Below are positions 25,934 to 35,020 of a DNA stretch of 64,000 nt, one piece after another. The notes beneath the pieces are model-generated. The model saw only the letters and a list, made by a program, of their open reading frames with translations. It was not told the origin of the DNA and ran no database searches. Both the position numbers and the translations under genes were made by a program. Each line of letters opens with the position of its first letter. The stretch's first letter is position 1. Origin of the DNA: Cypionkella sp. (lineage in GTDB: Bacteria > Pseudomonadota > Alphaproteobacteria > Rhodobacterales > Rhodobacteraceae); NCBI RefSeq assembly GCF_030652235.1, contig NZ_JAUSBA010000057.1, positions 1 to 64,000 of the forward strand, given 5' to 3'.

Positions 25934-27331
25934 ATGAATATGCGCAAATTCCTGACCGCCGCTTGCTTGGGGCTTGCCCTCGCAAGCATGGCGCTCAGCC
26001 CGCTGTCTGCACAGACGCTGCGGGTCATGGAGGGGTCGGCTTCGGCCCCGCTCAACGTGCCGATGAACCGCGCCGTGGTTGTGGAAAGCGACATCTCGTT
26101 CTCGGAGCTGTCGATCGCCAACCCCGGTATCGCCGATATCTCGACGCTGTCGGATAAGTCGATCTACGTTTTGGGCAAGACCCCCGGCCGCACCACGCTG
26201 ACCCTGCTCGGGCCGGATGGCAAGCTGATCTCGAATGTGGATGTCTATGTCACCCCCGACATCGCGGAATTCAAAGAACGTCTGCAACAAATCCTGCCCG
26301 GCGAGAAAATCGAAGTCCGCACCGCCAATGACGGCATCGTCATGTCGGGCACGGTATCCTCCACCGCCAAGCTGGATCGCGCCCTCGATCTCGCCGAACG
26401 CTATGCGCCGCAGCGCGTGTCGAATTTGATGAACGTCGGTGGCACCCAGCAGGTGATGTTGAAAGTGCGTTTTGCCGAGATGCAGCGCTCGGTATCAAAA
26501 AGTCTGTCGGCCTCGCTGGGAGTATCGGGCGGCACCAAAATGGGTGTGATCGGAGCAACCGGCACGCTGGCGAGCCAAACAAAAGAGAATATCGCGGATG
26601 GTTTTCTGGGGCTGAAGCCAGGCACGCAAGGGGCCTTAGGCCTAGGCTTCACCGCAGGTTCTATAGAGTTTGCCGTGCTTCTGGAGGCGCTGGAATCCAA
26701 AGGCGTTGTGCGCACCTTGGCCGAGCCGAACCTGACTGCGCTGTCCGGGCAAGAGGCCACGTTCCTTGCGGGTGGCGAATATCCGATCCCGGTGACCGAC
26801 AATGACGGCATCAAGATCGAATACAAGCCATTTGGCGTCGAGATGTCCTTCACACCCACTGTCGTTGATGGCGATATAATCAATTTGGTGATCAAGGCAT
26901 CGGTTTCGTCGATTGATACGACCAACAGCGTCACCACCTCTGGCTTTTCGGTCAACGCCTTCAAGCGCCGCGAAACCTCGACCACGGTTGAGATGCGCGA
27001 TGGTGAAAGTTTTGCCATTGCGGGCTTGCTGCAAGACGACTTCCGCGATCTGAACGGCCAAGTGCCGTGGCTGGGTGACATTCCGATCATCGGCGCCTTG
27101 TTCCGCTCGGCGGAATATCAGCGCGCACAGTCGGAACTGGTTATTATCGTTACGCCGCATCTGGTCACACCCACGCGCGGCGAGGCTTTGGCGCTGCCGA
27201 CCGACCGCGTCAAACTGCCGTCCGAAAAGGATTTGTTCCTGTTTGGCAATGTGGCAGGCAAACAAAAAGGCGCTGCGGGCGATGTCGCTCGGCAAGATTT
27301 CAGCGGCTCTTATGGCTATGTGATGGAGTGA
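25934..27331 (+). CDS. cpaC: Flp pilus secretin RcpA/CpaC
   Basis: A 465-aa outer-membrane secretin. Signal peptide 'MNMRKFLTAACLGLALASMALSPLSAQ' ends near residue 27 (shown in part: LALASMALSPLSAQ). Next come the pilus-secretin N-terminal domain ('SDKSIYVLGKTPGRTTLTLLG'), a BON-like part and the secretin domain ('VRTLAEPNLTALSGQEATFLAGGEYPIPV', 'GESFAIAGLLQDDFRD', 'VPWLGDIPIIGALFRS', 'ELVIIVTPHLVTP'). It forms the pore for the pilus. The start at 25934 is chosen because the signal peptide begins there. The upstream 205 bases hold no other gene. Confidence 0.95.
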   Translation: MNMRKFLTAACLGLALASMALSPLSAQTLRVMEGSASAPLNVPMNRAVVVESDISFSELSIANPGIADISTLSDKSIYVLGKTPGRTTLTLLGPDGKLISNVDVYVTPDIAEFKERLQQILPGEKIEVRTANDGIVMSGTVSSTAKLDRALDLAERYAPQRVSNLMNVGGTQQVMLKVRFAEMQRSVSKSLSASLGVSGGTKMGVIGATGTLASQTKENIADGFLGLKPGTQGALGLGFTAGSIEFAVLLEALESKGVVRTLAEPNLTALSGQEATFLAGGEYPIPVTDNDGIKIEYKPFGVEMSFTPTVVDGDIINLVIKASVSSIDTTNSVTTSGFSVNAFKRRETSTTVEMRDGESFAIAGLLQDDFRDLNGQVPWLGDIPIIGALFRSAEYQRAQSELVIIVTPHLVTPTRGEALALPTDRVKLPSEKDLFLFGNVAGKQKGAAGDVARQDFSGSYGYVME

Positions 27332-27333
27332 TC

Positions 27334-27999
27334 ATGCACCTGCGCTCGCTCCCTTTGATTGTCGCCGCGATAGTAAGCTTGGCGGCCTGTGATCCGATTG
27401 ACTTCAACGGCGAGGCCGGCGCCTCTGTCGACGAAGGCGGGTTTGGCAACTCGACCATGAACAACACCTTGGTGATGTCGGGTGAACGCGATTACACCAT
27501 CGCTTTGGCCCAACGTTTTGCGCAAACGGTGCCAACCACCATTACCTTCGCATTCAACAGCTCTGAACTGACAGCAGAAGCCCGTTCTACCTTGGCGCAA
27601 CAGGCCGATTTCATCCGACAGTTCCCGCAAGTGCGCTTTCGCGTTTATGGCCATACTGATCTGGTTGGGTCAAACGCCTATAACAAGGCTTTGGGCCTGC
27701 GCCGCGCCCGCGCCGCAGTGGCCTATCTTGCCAGCCTCGGCATTGGTGGCTCTCGGCTTGAAGCAGTGGTGTCTTACGGCAAAACGCGGCCAATCATCCA
27801 AACCTCGGCGCCGGAACAGCGTAACCGCCGCACAGTCACCGAAGTTTCGGGTTTTGTGAAAAATGACCCGATGGTGTTGAACGGCAAGTATGCTCGGATC
27901 ATCATGCAAGAGTATGTCAAAGGCGCAGTCGTTCCACAGGGCTTCTACACGGGCGTACTAGACCTGCCACCGCCACCGCCGGATACAAATAAGAAGTAA
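27334..27999 (+). CDS. OmpA-domain lipoprotein of the tad locus
   Basis: A 221-aa lipoprotein: signal 'LIVAAIVSLAAC' with the lipobox Cys, then a C-terminal OmpA-like peptidoglycan-binding domain ('TITFAFNSSELTAEARSTL', 'RVYGHTDLVGSNAYNKALGLRRARAA', 'NRRTVTEV'). It takes the place between the secretin and CpaE where many tad loci have CpaD/RcpB, so it may anchor the secretin to the cell wall. Start at ATG 27334, two codons inside the longest frame, because 'ggag' lies 5 bases upstream. Overlaps nothing; the secretin stop lies 2 bases before. Confidence 0.85.
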   Translation: MHLRSLPLIVAAIVSLAACDPIDFNGEAGASVDEGGFGNSTMNNTLVMSGERDYTIALAQRFAQTVPTTITFAFNSSELTAEARSTLAQQADFIRQFPQVRFRVYGHTDLVGSNAYNKALGLRRARAAVAYLASLGIGGSRLEAVVSYGKTRPIIQTSAPEQRNRRTVTEVSGFVKNDPMVLNGKYARIIMQEYVKGAVVPQGFYTGVLDLPPPPPDTNKK

Positions 28000-28001
28000 C
28001 G

Positions 28002-28040
28002 ACAAGGCCCGTGCGCGCGACCGCAGGGGCCTTTGTTTAT
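28002..28040 (+). terminator. terminator-like hairpin within the tad locus
   Basis: 'acaaggccc' and 'gggcctttgt' pair with one bulge, with T-rich sequence after (tttat). It may separate the pilin-secretin part from the ATPase part (cpaE onward), which then needs its own promoter in 28041-28249. Confidence 0.6.
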
Positions 28041-28249
28041 GAGTTCGTTTCCGAAATAGCCGCTTAGATCGCTAAATACCCCAGATTGACGCTGTTTTAG
28101 CCCCAATCTCGCCACCATCCTCCAGCATCTTGCACTCAATGGGAACAATGCCGCGCCGAAGGCCAGGTATGCTCCCCCGATTGGCCCCAATCGCGCCTTA
28201 ATTTTGGCCGGGGTCCGTGGTGGGATGTCTTGAGAAGGACGATGAAACG

Positions 28250-29548
28250 ATGACGAGCGTGGCCAACTTACAACCTGATCCTGCACCCATTCTGGCGTGC
28301 ACGATTTCGCGCGATGTGCAGAACTTTGATCTGCTGATCGACGATATGGAAAACGAGCTGGGCGAGGCTTGGGGTGATCTTGGCTTTGAAGACGCCCTGA
28401 TTTTCCTGGGCCAACCTGAATCTGCCACGCTGGAGTTTGTCGCCATCGCCGTCGATGCCGAAGATGAGGCCGATCTGTCGCGGATCACCGAGATCATTCG
28501 CACCGCAAAGGCAAAGTCGATCAAAGTGATCTTAATCGCCGATCAGGTCGGCCCTGCCGCGCTGCATCAGCTGCTGCGCTTGGGTGCCGAAGATTTCGTG
28601 CCCTATCCGCTGCCCGATGGCGCTTTGCACGAAGCCATTGAACGCATCCGCAAAGCCAAACCTGCTGAAGCTGCCGCCCCTACCCCAGCCCCCGCCCCTA
28701 CCCAGGCACCAATCATCTCGGATGAACCCCATGCCGAAAAGGCCCCAACGTTCAAAGCCAAAGGCGACCGCGATGCGGTGGTGCTGCCTGTGCATGGGCT
28801 TGCAGGCGGCTGTGGTGCATCCACCTTCGCCGCCAATCTGGCTTGGGAGCTGGCAACTTTGTCGAAAACAGACGCCCCGCGCGTCTGCCTGATCGACCTT
28901 GATTTCCAATATGGCTCGGCTGCGACCTACCTTGACCTGCCGCGCAAAGAGGCGGTGTTTGACCTTTTGACCGACACCGGCCATGCCGATTCTGATACCC
29001 TTCTGGCCGCCATGCTGACCTTCAACGACAAGCTGCATGTGCTGACAGCTCCGTCTGACATGCTGCCGCTGGATATCGTCAGCCCGGAAGACATTGGCCG
29101 CATCATCGACATGGCGCGGGCGAATTTCGACTTTGTGGTGATCGACATGCCGCGCACCATCGTCGCCTGGACCGAAACCGTGCTCAGCCGCGCCCATGTC
29201 TATTTCGCGCTGATGGAGTTGGACCTGCGCTCGGCACAAAACGTGCTGCGTCTGGTGCGGGCGCTGAAAGCAGAAGGTCTGCCGCATGAAAAGTTGCGCT
29301 ATGTGTTGAACCGCGCGCCGAAATTCACCGATCTTTCGGCGAAAAGCCGGGTAAAGCGGATGGCCGAAAGCCTTGATATCACGATCGAAGTGCAGCTTCC
29401 CGATGGCGGCGCGCAGGTAACGCAAGCCAATGATCACGGCCTGCCACTCTCGGAAAATGCGGGCAAAAACCCGTTGCGCAAAGAAATCCAAAAGTTGGCG
29501 AAATCGCTGTTTGATCTGAACAAAGCCGTGGAAATCGGCAGGGCCTAA
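28250..29548 (+). CDS. cpaE: pilus localisation ATPase CpaE/TadZ
   Basis: A 432-aa protein. An N-terminal receiver-like domain (about 20-140) is followed by an Ala/Pro-rich linker and a ParA/MinD-type ATPase ('HGLAGGCGASTFAANLAWEL', deviant Walker A 'GGCGAST'; 'VCLIDLDFQYGSAATYLDL'). It places the tad machine at the pole. Start at 28250 has 'agaagga' upstream. The receiver has no clear phospho-Asp pocket and is probably non-signalling, as in other TadZ proteins. Confidence 0.92.
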   Translation: MTSVANLQPDPAPILACTISRDVQNFDLLIDDMENELGEAWGDLGFEDALIFLGQPESATLEFVAIAVDAEDEADLSRITEIIRTAKAKSIKVILIADQVGPAALHQLLRLGAEDFVPYPLPDGALHEAIERIRKAKPAEAAAPTPAPAPTQAPIISDEPHAEKAPTFKAKGDRDAVVLPVHGLAGGCGASTFAANLAWELATLSKTDAPRVCLIDLDFQYGSAATYLDLPRKEAVFDLLTDTGHADSDTLLAAMLTFNDKLHVLTAPSDMLPLDIVSPEDIGRIIDMARANFDFVVIDMPRTIVAWTETVLSRAHVYFALMELDLRSAQNVLRLVRALKAEGLPHEKLRYVLNRAPKFTDLSAKSRVKRMAESLDITIEVQLPDGGAQVTQANDHGLPLSENAGKNPLRKEIQKLAKSLFDLNKAVEIGRA

Positions 29549-29571
29549 GGCCTGGACTTTGGGGGTTAACG

Positions 29572-31002
29572 ATGTTCTCACGTTTCAAGAAACCGGAAGC
29601 CGGCCCAAGCGCCAGCCCAGCCGCCGCGCGCGCCGCAGCACCGGCCCCTGCGCCAAAGCCCGGCATCAGCCGCCCGGTGGCCGCACCCGCCCGCCCGCCC
29701 GCCGAGGCGGTTGCGGCTGATAAGGAAAAGAAACGCAAGGAACGTCTGGGCGAGTTGAAGCAGGAATTGCACAAGCGCCTGCTCGACAACCTCAACCTCG
29801 CCGCCATCGAACAGGCATCAGAAGCCAATCTCAAAGCCGAAATCGCCGCAATCTCGGCCGAAGCGTTGGACGAGATGTCGGTAGCTTTGTCGAAAGAAGA
29901 CCGCGCCACGCTGAACCAAGAACTTTACGACGAGGTGATGGGCCTTGGCCCGCTGGAACCACTGCTGAAAGACGAATCCGTCAACGATATTCTGGTCAAC
30001 GGACCGAACCGCATCTTTGTCGAACGCAACGGCAAGCTGACCCTGACCGACATCACCTTCAAGGACGAGCGCCACCTTTTGCGCATCATCGACAAGATCG
30101 TCTCAGCGGTGGGCCGTAGGGTCGACGAATCCAACCCCTATTGTGACGCCCGTTTGGCCGATGGCAGCCGTTTCAACTGCATGGTGCCGCCGGTTGCGGT
30201 CGACGGCTCTCTGGTTTCGATCCGGAAATTCAAGAAAGAGAAACTTGGCATCCCCGATCTGGTGCGCTTTGGGGCTTTCACCGAGGAAATGGGCCTTTAC
30301 CTGCAGGCCGCCGTGTCATGTCGGTTGAACATCATCGTCTCGGGCGGCACCGGTTCGGGCAAAACCACCACGCTGAATGCGCTGTCCAGCTTTATCGACA
30401 ACACCGAACGCGTGCTGACGATTGAGGACACTGCCGAACTTCAACTGCAACAGGTCCATGTCGGCCGGATGGAAAGCCGCCCCGCCAACGTCGAAGGCAA
30501 GGGCGCTGTGACCCAGCGCGACTGTCTGCGCAACGCCCTGCGGATGCGCCCCGACCGTATCATCGTCGGCGAAACCCGCGGTGAGGAGGTCATAGACATG
30601 TTGCAAGCGATGAACACCGGCCACGATGGATCAATGACCACCATTCACGCCAACTCGGCGCGTGACGGCATCAGCCGTCTGGAAAACATGGTTGCCATGG
30701 CCGGGATTGAGATGCCACTGAAAGCTGTGCGCAGCCAGATCGCGTCGGCCGTGAACCTGATCGTGCAAGCCTCGCGCCTGCAAGACGGCTCGCGCCGCAT
30801 GGTCTCGATCACCGAAATCACCGGCATGGAGGGTGAAGTGATCTCGATGCAGGAAGTATTCCGCTACGAACGCTTGGGCGTCGAGCCCAACGGCAAAATC
30901 ATTGGCCGCTTCAACGCCACCGGCGTGCGCAGCCACTATTCTGACCGCTTCAAGCAATGGGGCTACGATCTGCCTGCCTCGATCTACGAACCGATCAACT
31001 GA
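29572..31002 (+). CDS. cpaF: tad secretion ATPase CpaF/TadA
   Basis: A 476-aa secretion ATPase. Walker A '[18 protein letters not shown]', Walker B region '[19 protein letters not shown]' with its catalytic Glu, Asp box '[14 protein letters not shown]' and His box '[13 protein letters not shown]' are all present. It powers pilus assembly (and perhaps retraction) at the inner membrane. The N-terminal 50 residues are an Ala/Pro-rich extension. It ends 7 bases before tadB. Confidence 0.96.
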   Translation: MFSRFKKPEAGPSASPAAARAAAPAPAPKPGISRPVAAPARPPAEAVAADKEKKRKERLGELKQELHKRLLDNLNLAAIEQASEANLKAEIAAISAEALDEMSVALSKEDRATLNQELYDEVMGLGPLEPLLKDESVNDILVNGPNRIFVERNGKLTLTDITFKDERHLLRIIDKIVSAVGRRVDESNPYCDARLADGSRFNCMVPPVAVDGSLVSIRKFKKEKLGIPDLVRFGAFTEEMGLYLQAAVSCRLNIIVSGGTGSGKTTTLNALSSFIDNTERVLTIEDTAELQLQQVHVGRMESRPANVEGKGAVTQRDCLRNALRMRPDRIIVGETRGEEVIDMLQAMNTGHDGSMTTIHANSARDGISRLENMVAMAGIEMPLKAVRSQIASAVNLIVQASRLQDGSRRMVSITEITGMEGEVISMQEVFRYERLGVEPNGKIIGRFNATGVRSHYSDRFKQWGYDLPASIYEPIN

Positions 31003-31009
31003 GGGTATC

Positions 31010-31978
31010 ATGACCATTTCAGCCGCCCCGCTTATCTATGTTTTGATCTTCGTCGCCGTGGTGGTGATGGTGAACGGCCTGTATCTGGTGGTGTTCGGCA
31101 AATCCATCAGCCTGAACAACCGCATGAGCCGCCGTCTGGCCTTGCTGGAGAAAAACAACAACCGCGAACAGGTGCTGGAGCAGCTGCGCAAGGAAACCGA
31201 GCAGCACGTCAACTCGCGCGGCATCCCACTGTATTCGATCCTCGCCAAAAAAGCGCAGAAGGCCAACATCGCCTTCAGCCCGCAGCAACTGGTGCTGATC
31301 ATGATCGGCATGGTCGGCGTGGCGTTCACGGGCCTGACCTTTGGCACCCAAGTCGCCCTGCCAATCCGTGTGGTGGTCGCCGTCGGCATGGGCGTGGGCG
31401 GCGTGTATTTCTGGGTCAACGGCAAGGCCAAAAAGCGCATCGCGTTGATGGATGAACAACTGCCCGACGCGGTTGAATTGATGGTGCGGTCCTTGCGCGT
31501 CGGCCACCCGTTTGCGTCCGCCATCGGCATCGTTTCCAAGGAAGTCCCCGATCCTTTGGGCACCGAATTTGGCATGATCTCAGACGAAGCCGCTTACGGG
31601 CGCAACGTCGCCGACAGCCTGAAAGCCTTTGCCGAACGCATGGACAGCCAGGATCTGCGCTTCCTCGCCGTCGCCGTCACCATCCAGCAAACCTCGGGCG
31701 GCAACCTTGCCGAAATCCTTGAAGGTCTGTCAAAGGTGATCCGCGCCCGCTTCAAACTGTTCCGCCGCGTCAAGGCGATCACTGGCGAGGCAAAATGGTC
31801 GGGCATGTTCCTGTCGATGTTCCCGATCGGCGCGATCGTCATGATCAACATCATCAAACCTGACTATTATGATGATGTCGCGAAATCGGCGGTGTTCATC
31901 CCGGCCTGTCTTGCTGTCGCGGTGTTTCTTGTCATCAACATCATCTTCATGCGTATCATGGTCAACATTAAGGTCTAA
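31010..31978 (+). CDS. tadB: Flp pilus inner-membrane protein TadB
   Basis: A 322-aa membrane protein with a type II secretion F domain ('MDEQLPDAVELMVRSLRVGHPFASAIGIV', 'AVAVTIQQTSGGNLAEILEGLSKVIRAR' given in parts) between membrane segments at the N-terminus, about 95-140, and the C-terminus. It forms the inner-membrane platform with TadC. The start at 31010 follows the cpaF stop by 7 bases and fits 'gagggt'. Confidence 0.93.
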   Translation: MTISAAPLIYVLIFVAVVVMVNGLYLVVFGKSISLNNRMSRRLALLEKNNNREQVLEQLRKETEQHVNSRGIPLYSILAKKAQKANIAFSPQQLVLIMIGMVGVAFTGLTFGTQVALPIRVVVAVGMGVGGVYFWVNGKAKKRIALMDEQLPDAVELMVRSLRVGHPFASAIGIVSKEVPDPLGTEFGMISDEAAYGRNVADSLKAFAERMDSQDLRFLAVAVTIQQTSGGNLAEILEGLSKVIRARFKLFRRVKAITGEAKWSGMFLSMFPIGAIVMINIIKPDYYDDVAKSAVFIPACLAVAVFLVINIIFMRIMVNIKV

Positions 31979-31983
31979 GCGTC

Positions 31984-32967
31984 ATGGAATTTCTGAACAC
32001 TATCAACACGCAACTGATCGACACCTTCGGCCCGCTGGGGCCGTTGCTGGCGCTTGGTCTGCTGGGTCTGGCGCTGATTGTCGCCGTGCTGCCGATGCTT
32101 CTGCAAAAGCAACCCGAGCCGTTCGACAAGCTGAAAGCCCTGCGCAAAGACATCGAAAACGCCAGCAAATCCCAAAAAAGCGCCAACCTGCGTCACAGCG
32201 AAAAAGCCGACCGGTTGGAGAAATTCGCCTCGTTCCTGGAACCGCAGGATGAGCAGACCATGACCGCCTCGCGCCTGAAAATGGTGCGCGCGGGCTACAA
32301 ACAGAAAAACGCCGTCCGCACTTTTCACTTCGCGCAACTGGCCTTGGGCGTTGGTCTGCTGGGTTTGGGGATGCTTTACACCTTCACCGGCAATGACGGC
32401 GCCGAGGTGTCCACCCAAGTGATGATCATCTCTACCCTGTTGCCGGGGGGGCTTGGCTATTACTTTCCGATGTATTGGGTCAACAGCCGGGTGCAAAAGC
32501 GTCAGTCCGAAATCGTCTCGGGCTTCCCGGACGCGCTCGATCTGATGCTGGTCTGTGTCGAGGCGGGCCAGTCGCTGGACCAATCCATCAACCGCATTGC
32601 AAAAGAAAGCCGCAACTCTTGCCCCGCGCTCGCCGAAGAATTTGAAACCGTGGCACAAGAGGTCAAGGCCGGGAAAGAACGCGTCAAGGTGCTGAAAGAC
32701 ATGTCCGAACGCGTCGGCATCGCCGATATCTCGTCGTTCTGCACCACCCTCGTGCAATCAGCGACCTTCGGCACCTCGATGTCAGACGCCCTACGGGTGT
32801 ATTCCGCCGAGATGCGCGACAAACGCATCATGCGGGCAGAAGAATTGGCCAACAAATTACCGACAAAACTCACCCTCGGCACTATGCTGTTCACGCTGCC
32901 GCCGCTATTGATCATACTGATCGGACCATCGGTGTACGGGATCTCGAAAACCCTCGGTGGCGGCTAA
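31984..32967 (+). CDS. tadC: Flp pilus inner-membrane protein TadC
   Basis: A 327-aa platform protein with an F domain: 'VSGFPDALDLMLVCVEAGQSLDQSI', 'ISSFCTTLVQSATFGTSMSDALRVYS', 'KLPTKLTLGTMLFTLPPLLIILIGPSVYGI'. N-terminal and three further membrane segments. Starts 5 bases after tadB. Partner of TadB and the CpaF ATPase. Confidence 0.94.
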   Translation: MEFLNTINTQLIDTFGPLGPLLALGLLGLALIVAVLPMLLQKQPEPFDKLKALRKDIENASKSQKSANLRHSEKADRLEKFASFLEPQDEQTMTASRLKMVRAGYKQKNAVRTFHFAQLALGVGLLGLGMLYTFTGNDGAEVSTQVMIISTLLPGGLGYYFPMYWVNSRVQKRQSEIVSGFPDALDLMLVCVEAGQSLDQSINRIAKESRNSCPALAEEFETVAQEVKAGKERVKVLKDMSERVGIADISSFCTTLVQSATFGTSMSDALRVYSAEMRDKRIMRAEELANKLPTKLTLGTMLFTLPPLLIILIGPSVYGISKTLGGG

Positions 32968-33002
32968 ACCACGGGCGCAAGGCCCAGTAAGACGGGGCTA
33001 AA

Positions 33003-33572
33003 GTGGCGCGCGCGGCAGTTATCCTTCTGATCTGCATCCCCTTGGCCGCCTGTCAGCATGCGGGCGGCCTGTCCGCATCCGGCACCCCCCGCAACGTGCC
33101 CTACGGTGTCGATGCCCGCGAACAAGGCGTTGATGGCCTGCTGGTCGGCCACCGCCTAATGGAAGTGGGCGAATACGATCTGGCGATGAAAGCCTATCTG
33201 CGCGCCGCGTCTGAACAAGGCATGAACGCCGATGTGCTCTCGGCCATCGGCTCTGCCGATCTGAAACTGGGGCGTTTGGGTCAGGCAGAAAAAGTGCTGC
33301 GCCGCGCCATTGAAGCCGATGAGCGCAACGTGCCCGCTCTGAACAACCTTGGCTGCGTACTGATGGAGCAAGGTAAATCTGGCGAGGCCCGCCGGGTATT
33401 TCAGCAAGCTTTCGCGCTGGACAGTGGCCAATCGGACTCCATCCGTGAAAATCTCAAGCTCGCGATAGCGCGCAGCGAGGCCTCTGTATATGATCCGGTT
33501 CAGGACGAAAAACCCGTGATGAAACTGGTGCGACGCGGCCAAGGCTCTTACGTTTTGCTGTCGCAACTTTGA
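33003..33572 (+). CDS. tadD: TPR lipoprotein TadD
   Basis: A 189-aa lipoprotein from a GTG start: signal 'AVILLICIPLAAC' with lipobox Cys, followed by tetratricopeptide repeats ('LMEVGEYDLAMKAYLRAASEQG', 'LGRLGQAEKVLRRAIEADERNVPALNNLGCVLMEQGK' in parts). TadD-type proteins assist secretin assembly. It lies 35 bases after tadC in the same unit. Confidence 0.85.
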   Translation: MARAAVILLICIPLAACQHAGGLSASGTPRNVPYGVDAREQGVDGLLVGHRLMEVGEYDLAMKAYLRAASEQGMNADVLSAIGSADLKLGRLGQAEKVLRRAIEADERNVPALNNLGCVLMEQGKSGEARRVFQQAFALDSGQSDSIRENLKLAIARSEASVYDPVQDEKPVMKLVRRGQGSYVLLSQL

Positions 33573-33618
33573 AGCCCGCGAATGTGAAGACCGAGCAGTA
33601 GACCAAAAAGGACGCAAA

Positions 33619-34464
33619 ATGCGCCAACCCGTGTTGCTTACTTTGTGCCTGATCGGCGCCACCGCTCTGGCGGGGTGCCAAGGCACCCGAGACGCCGCCT
33701 CCAAACGTGCGCTGAAATCGGTGAATGTGGTCGATGAGAGCAACCTCAGCGACATCATGCTGACCGTGGGCGACCCGAATGAGGCCGTGGCCTATTTCCA
33801 GAAATCCAGCGCCGAGAACCCCGACCGCATTGATCTTAAACGCGGTCTGGCCAAGTCGTTGATCCGCGCCAACAAACCGTCTGAGGCCATCGGCGTGTAC
33901 ACCGCCATCATCGCCTCGTCCGAAGCCACCAACGACGACCGTGTCGGTCTGGCTGACGCGCAAATGCGCACCTCGGACTGGGCAGCCACCGCCGCCACCC
34001 TGAACACCATCCCACCAACCTTTGAAACCTTTGATCGCTATCGGCTTGAGGCCATGGTCGCCGACAGCCAGAAAAACTGGAAGAAAGCCGACAGCTTTTA
34101 CGACATTGCCGCGGGCCTCACCAACAAACCCTCGGGCGTCTACAACAACTGGGGTTTCTCGAAACTGACCCGCGGCGACAATGCGGGGGCTGAAAAGCTG
34201 TTCCTCGAAGCCCTCACCTACGATTCCAAGCTGTTCACCGCCAAGAACAACCTGATCCTCGCCCGCGCAGGTCAGCGCAAATACGACATGCCGGTGATCG
34301 AGATGACCCAGACCGAGCGCGCGCAGCTTTACTACACCCTCGGACTTGCGGCCGTGAAGCAAGGCGATACATCCGTAGGCCGCGAACTGCTGCAACAAGC
34401 CGTCGACACCTCCCCCACCTATTTCGAGGCCGCCGAGCGCAGCCTGAAAGCGCTGAGCACCTGA
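33619..34464 (+). CDS. second TPR lipoprotein of the tad locus
   Basis: A 281-aa lipoprotein: signal 'LLTLCLIGATALAGC' with lipobox Cys, then several TPR units ('EAVAYFQKSSAENPDRIDL', 'PSGVYNNWGFSKLTRGDNAGAEKLFLEAL' in parts, 'AQLYYTLGLAAVKQGDTSVGRELLQQAV'). It is a relative of TadD and probably acts with it in assembling the outer-membrane pore. 'aaaggacg' precedes the ATG. It ends 1 base before cpaA. Confidence 0.85.
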   Translation: MRQPVLLTLCLIGATALAGCQGTRDAASKRALKSVNVVDESNLSDIMLTVGDPNEAVAYFQKSSAENPDRIDLKRGLAKSLIRANKPSEAIGVYTAIIASSEATNDDRVGLADAQMRTSDWAATAATLNTIPPTFETFDRYRLEAMVADSQKNWKKADSFYDIAAGLTNKPSGVYNNWGFSKLTRGDNAGAEKLFLEALTYDSKLFTAKNNLILARAGQRKYDMPVIEMTQTERAQLYYTLGLAAVKQGDTSVGRELLQQAVDTSPTYFEAAERSLKALST

Positions 34465-34465
34465 T

Positions 34466-34957
34466 ATGATCTCTCCCCACACCGCCCTTGTCTTCCTGCC
34501 GTTCTGCTTCGCCGTCGCCATTTGGGTGTCGTGGAGCGATATGAAATTCATGAAAATCCCCAACAAAGCTGGATTGGCGCTGCTGATCCTCTGGCTGGTG
34601 CTGGGGTTGATCCTCGTGCCGTTCAAACTCTGGCTTTGGGGCTGGGCCTTGGCCGCCTGCGTCTTGGTCGCGGGCTTTATCCTGAACGCAGGCGGCGCCG
34701 TCGGTGCCGGGGACGCGAAATTCGCGGCTTCCATGGCCCCGATCTTCATCCACGCCGACATCCGCTTCGTGCTCGGCCTCTACGCCGCCTGCCTGCTCGG
34801 CGCCTTCGCCGCCCACCGCCTTGCCCGCCTGATCCCGCCGTTTCGCGCCGCCACGATCGATTGGCAAAGCTGGACGCATAAAGACTTCCCGATGGGTCTG
34901 GCGCTGTCAGGAACACTGATCTTCTACCTTTTGGCCGCACTCTTGCCGCTTTTCTAG
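34466..34957 (+). CDS. cpaA: prepilin peptidase CpaA/TadV
   Basis: A 163-aa membrane aspartic protease (family A24). Catalytic Asp residues lie in 'VSWSDMKFMKIPN' and 'AVGAGDAKFAASM' (GxGD motif). It has about five membrane segments. It cuts the leaders of the Flp pilins at G|A. This short form lacks the methyltransferase domain of PilD, as usual for tad loci. Confidence 0.94.
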   Translation: MISPHTALVFLPFCFAVAIWVSWSDMKFMKIPNKAGLALLILWLVLGLILVPFKLWLWGWALAACVLVAGFILNAGGAVGAGDAKFAASMAPIFIHADIRFVLGLYAACLLGAFAAHRLARLIPPFRAATIDWQSWTHKDFPMGLALSGTLIFYLLAALLPLF

Positions 34958-35020
34958 GTCAATCCTTGGCATTGAAGCTTCGGGCGCAACAGTCGCCCCA
35001 CCAATGCAAAGGTGCCGCCG

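Noticed and set aside
31975-32757. 260-aa open frame on the minus strand
   Set aside because: Antisense to tadC, whose membrane-platform motifs are unmistakable.
33454-34761. 435-aa open frame on the minus strand
   Set aside because: Antisense to three clear tad-locus genes with lipoprotein signals, TPR and prepilin-peptidase motifs.
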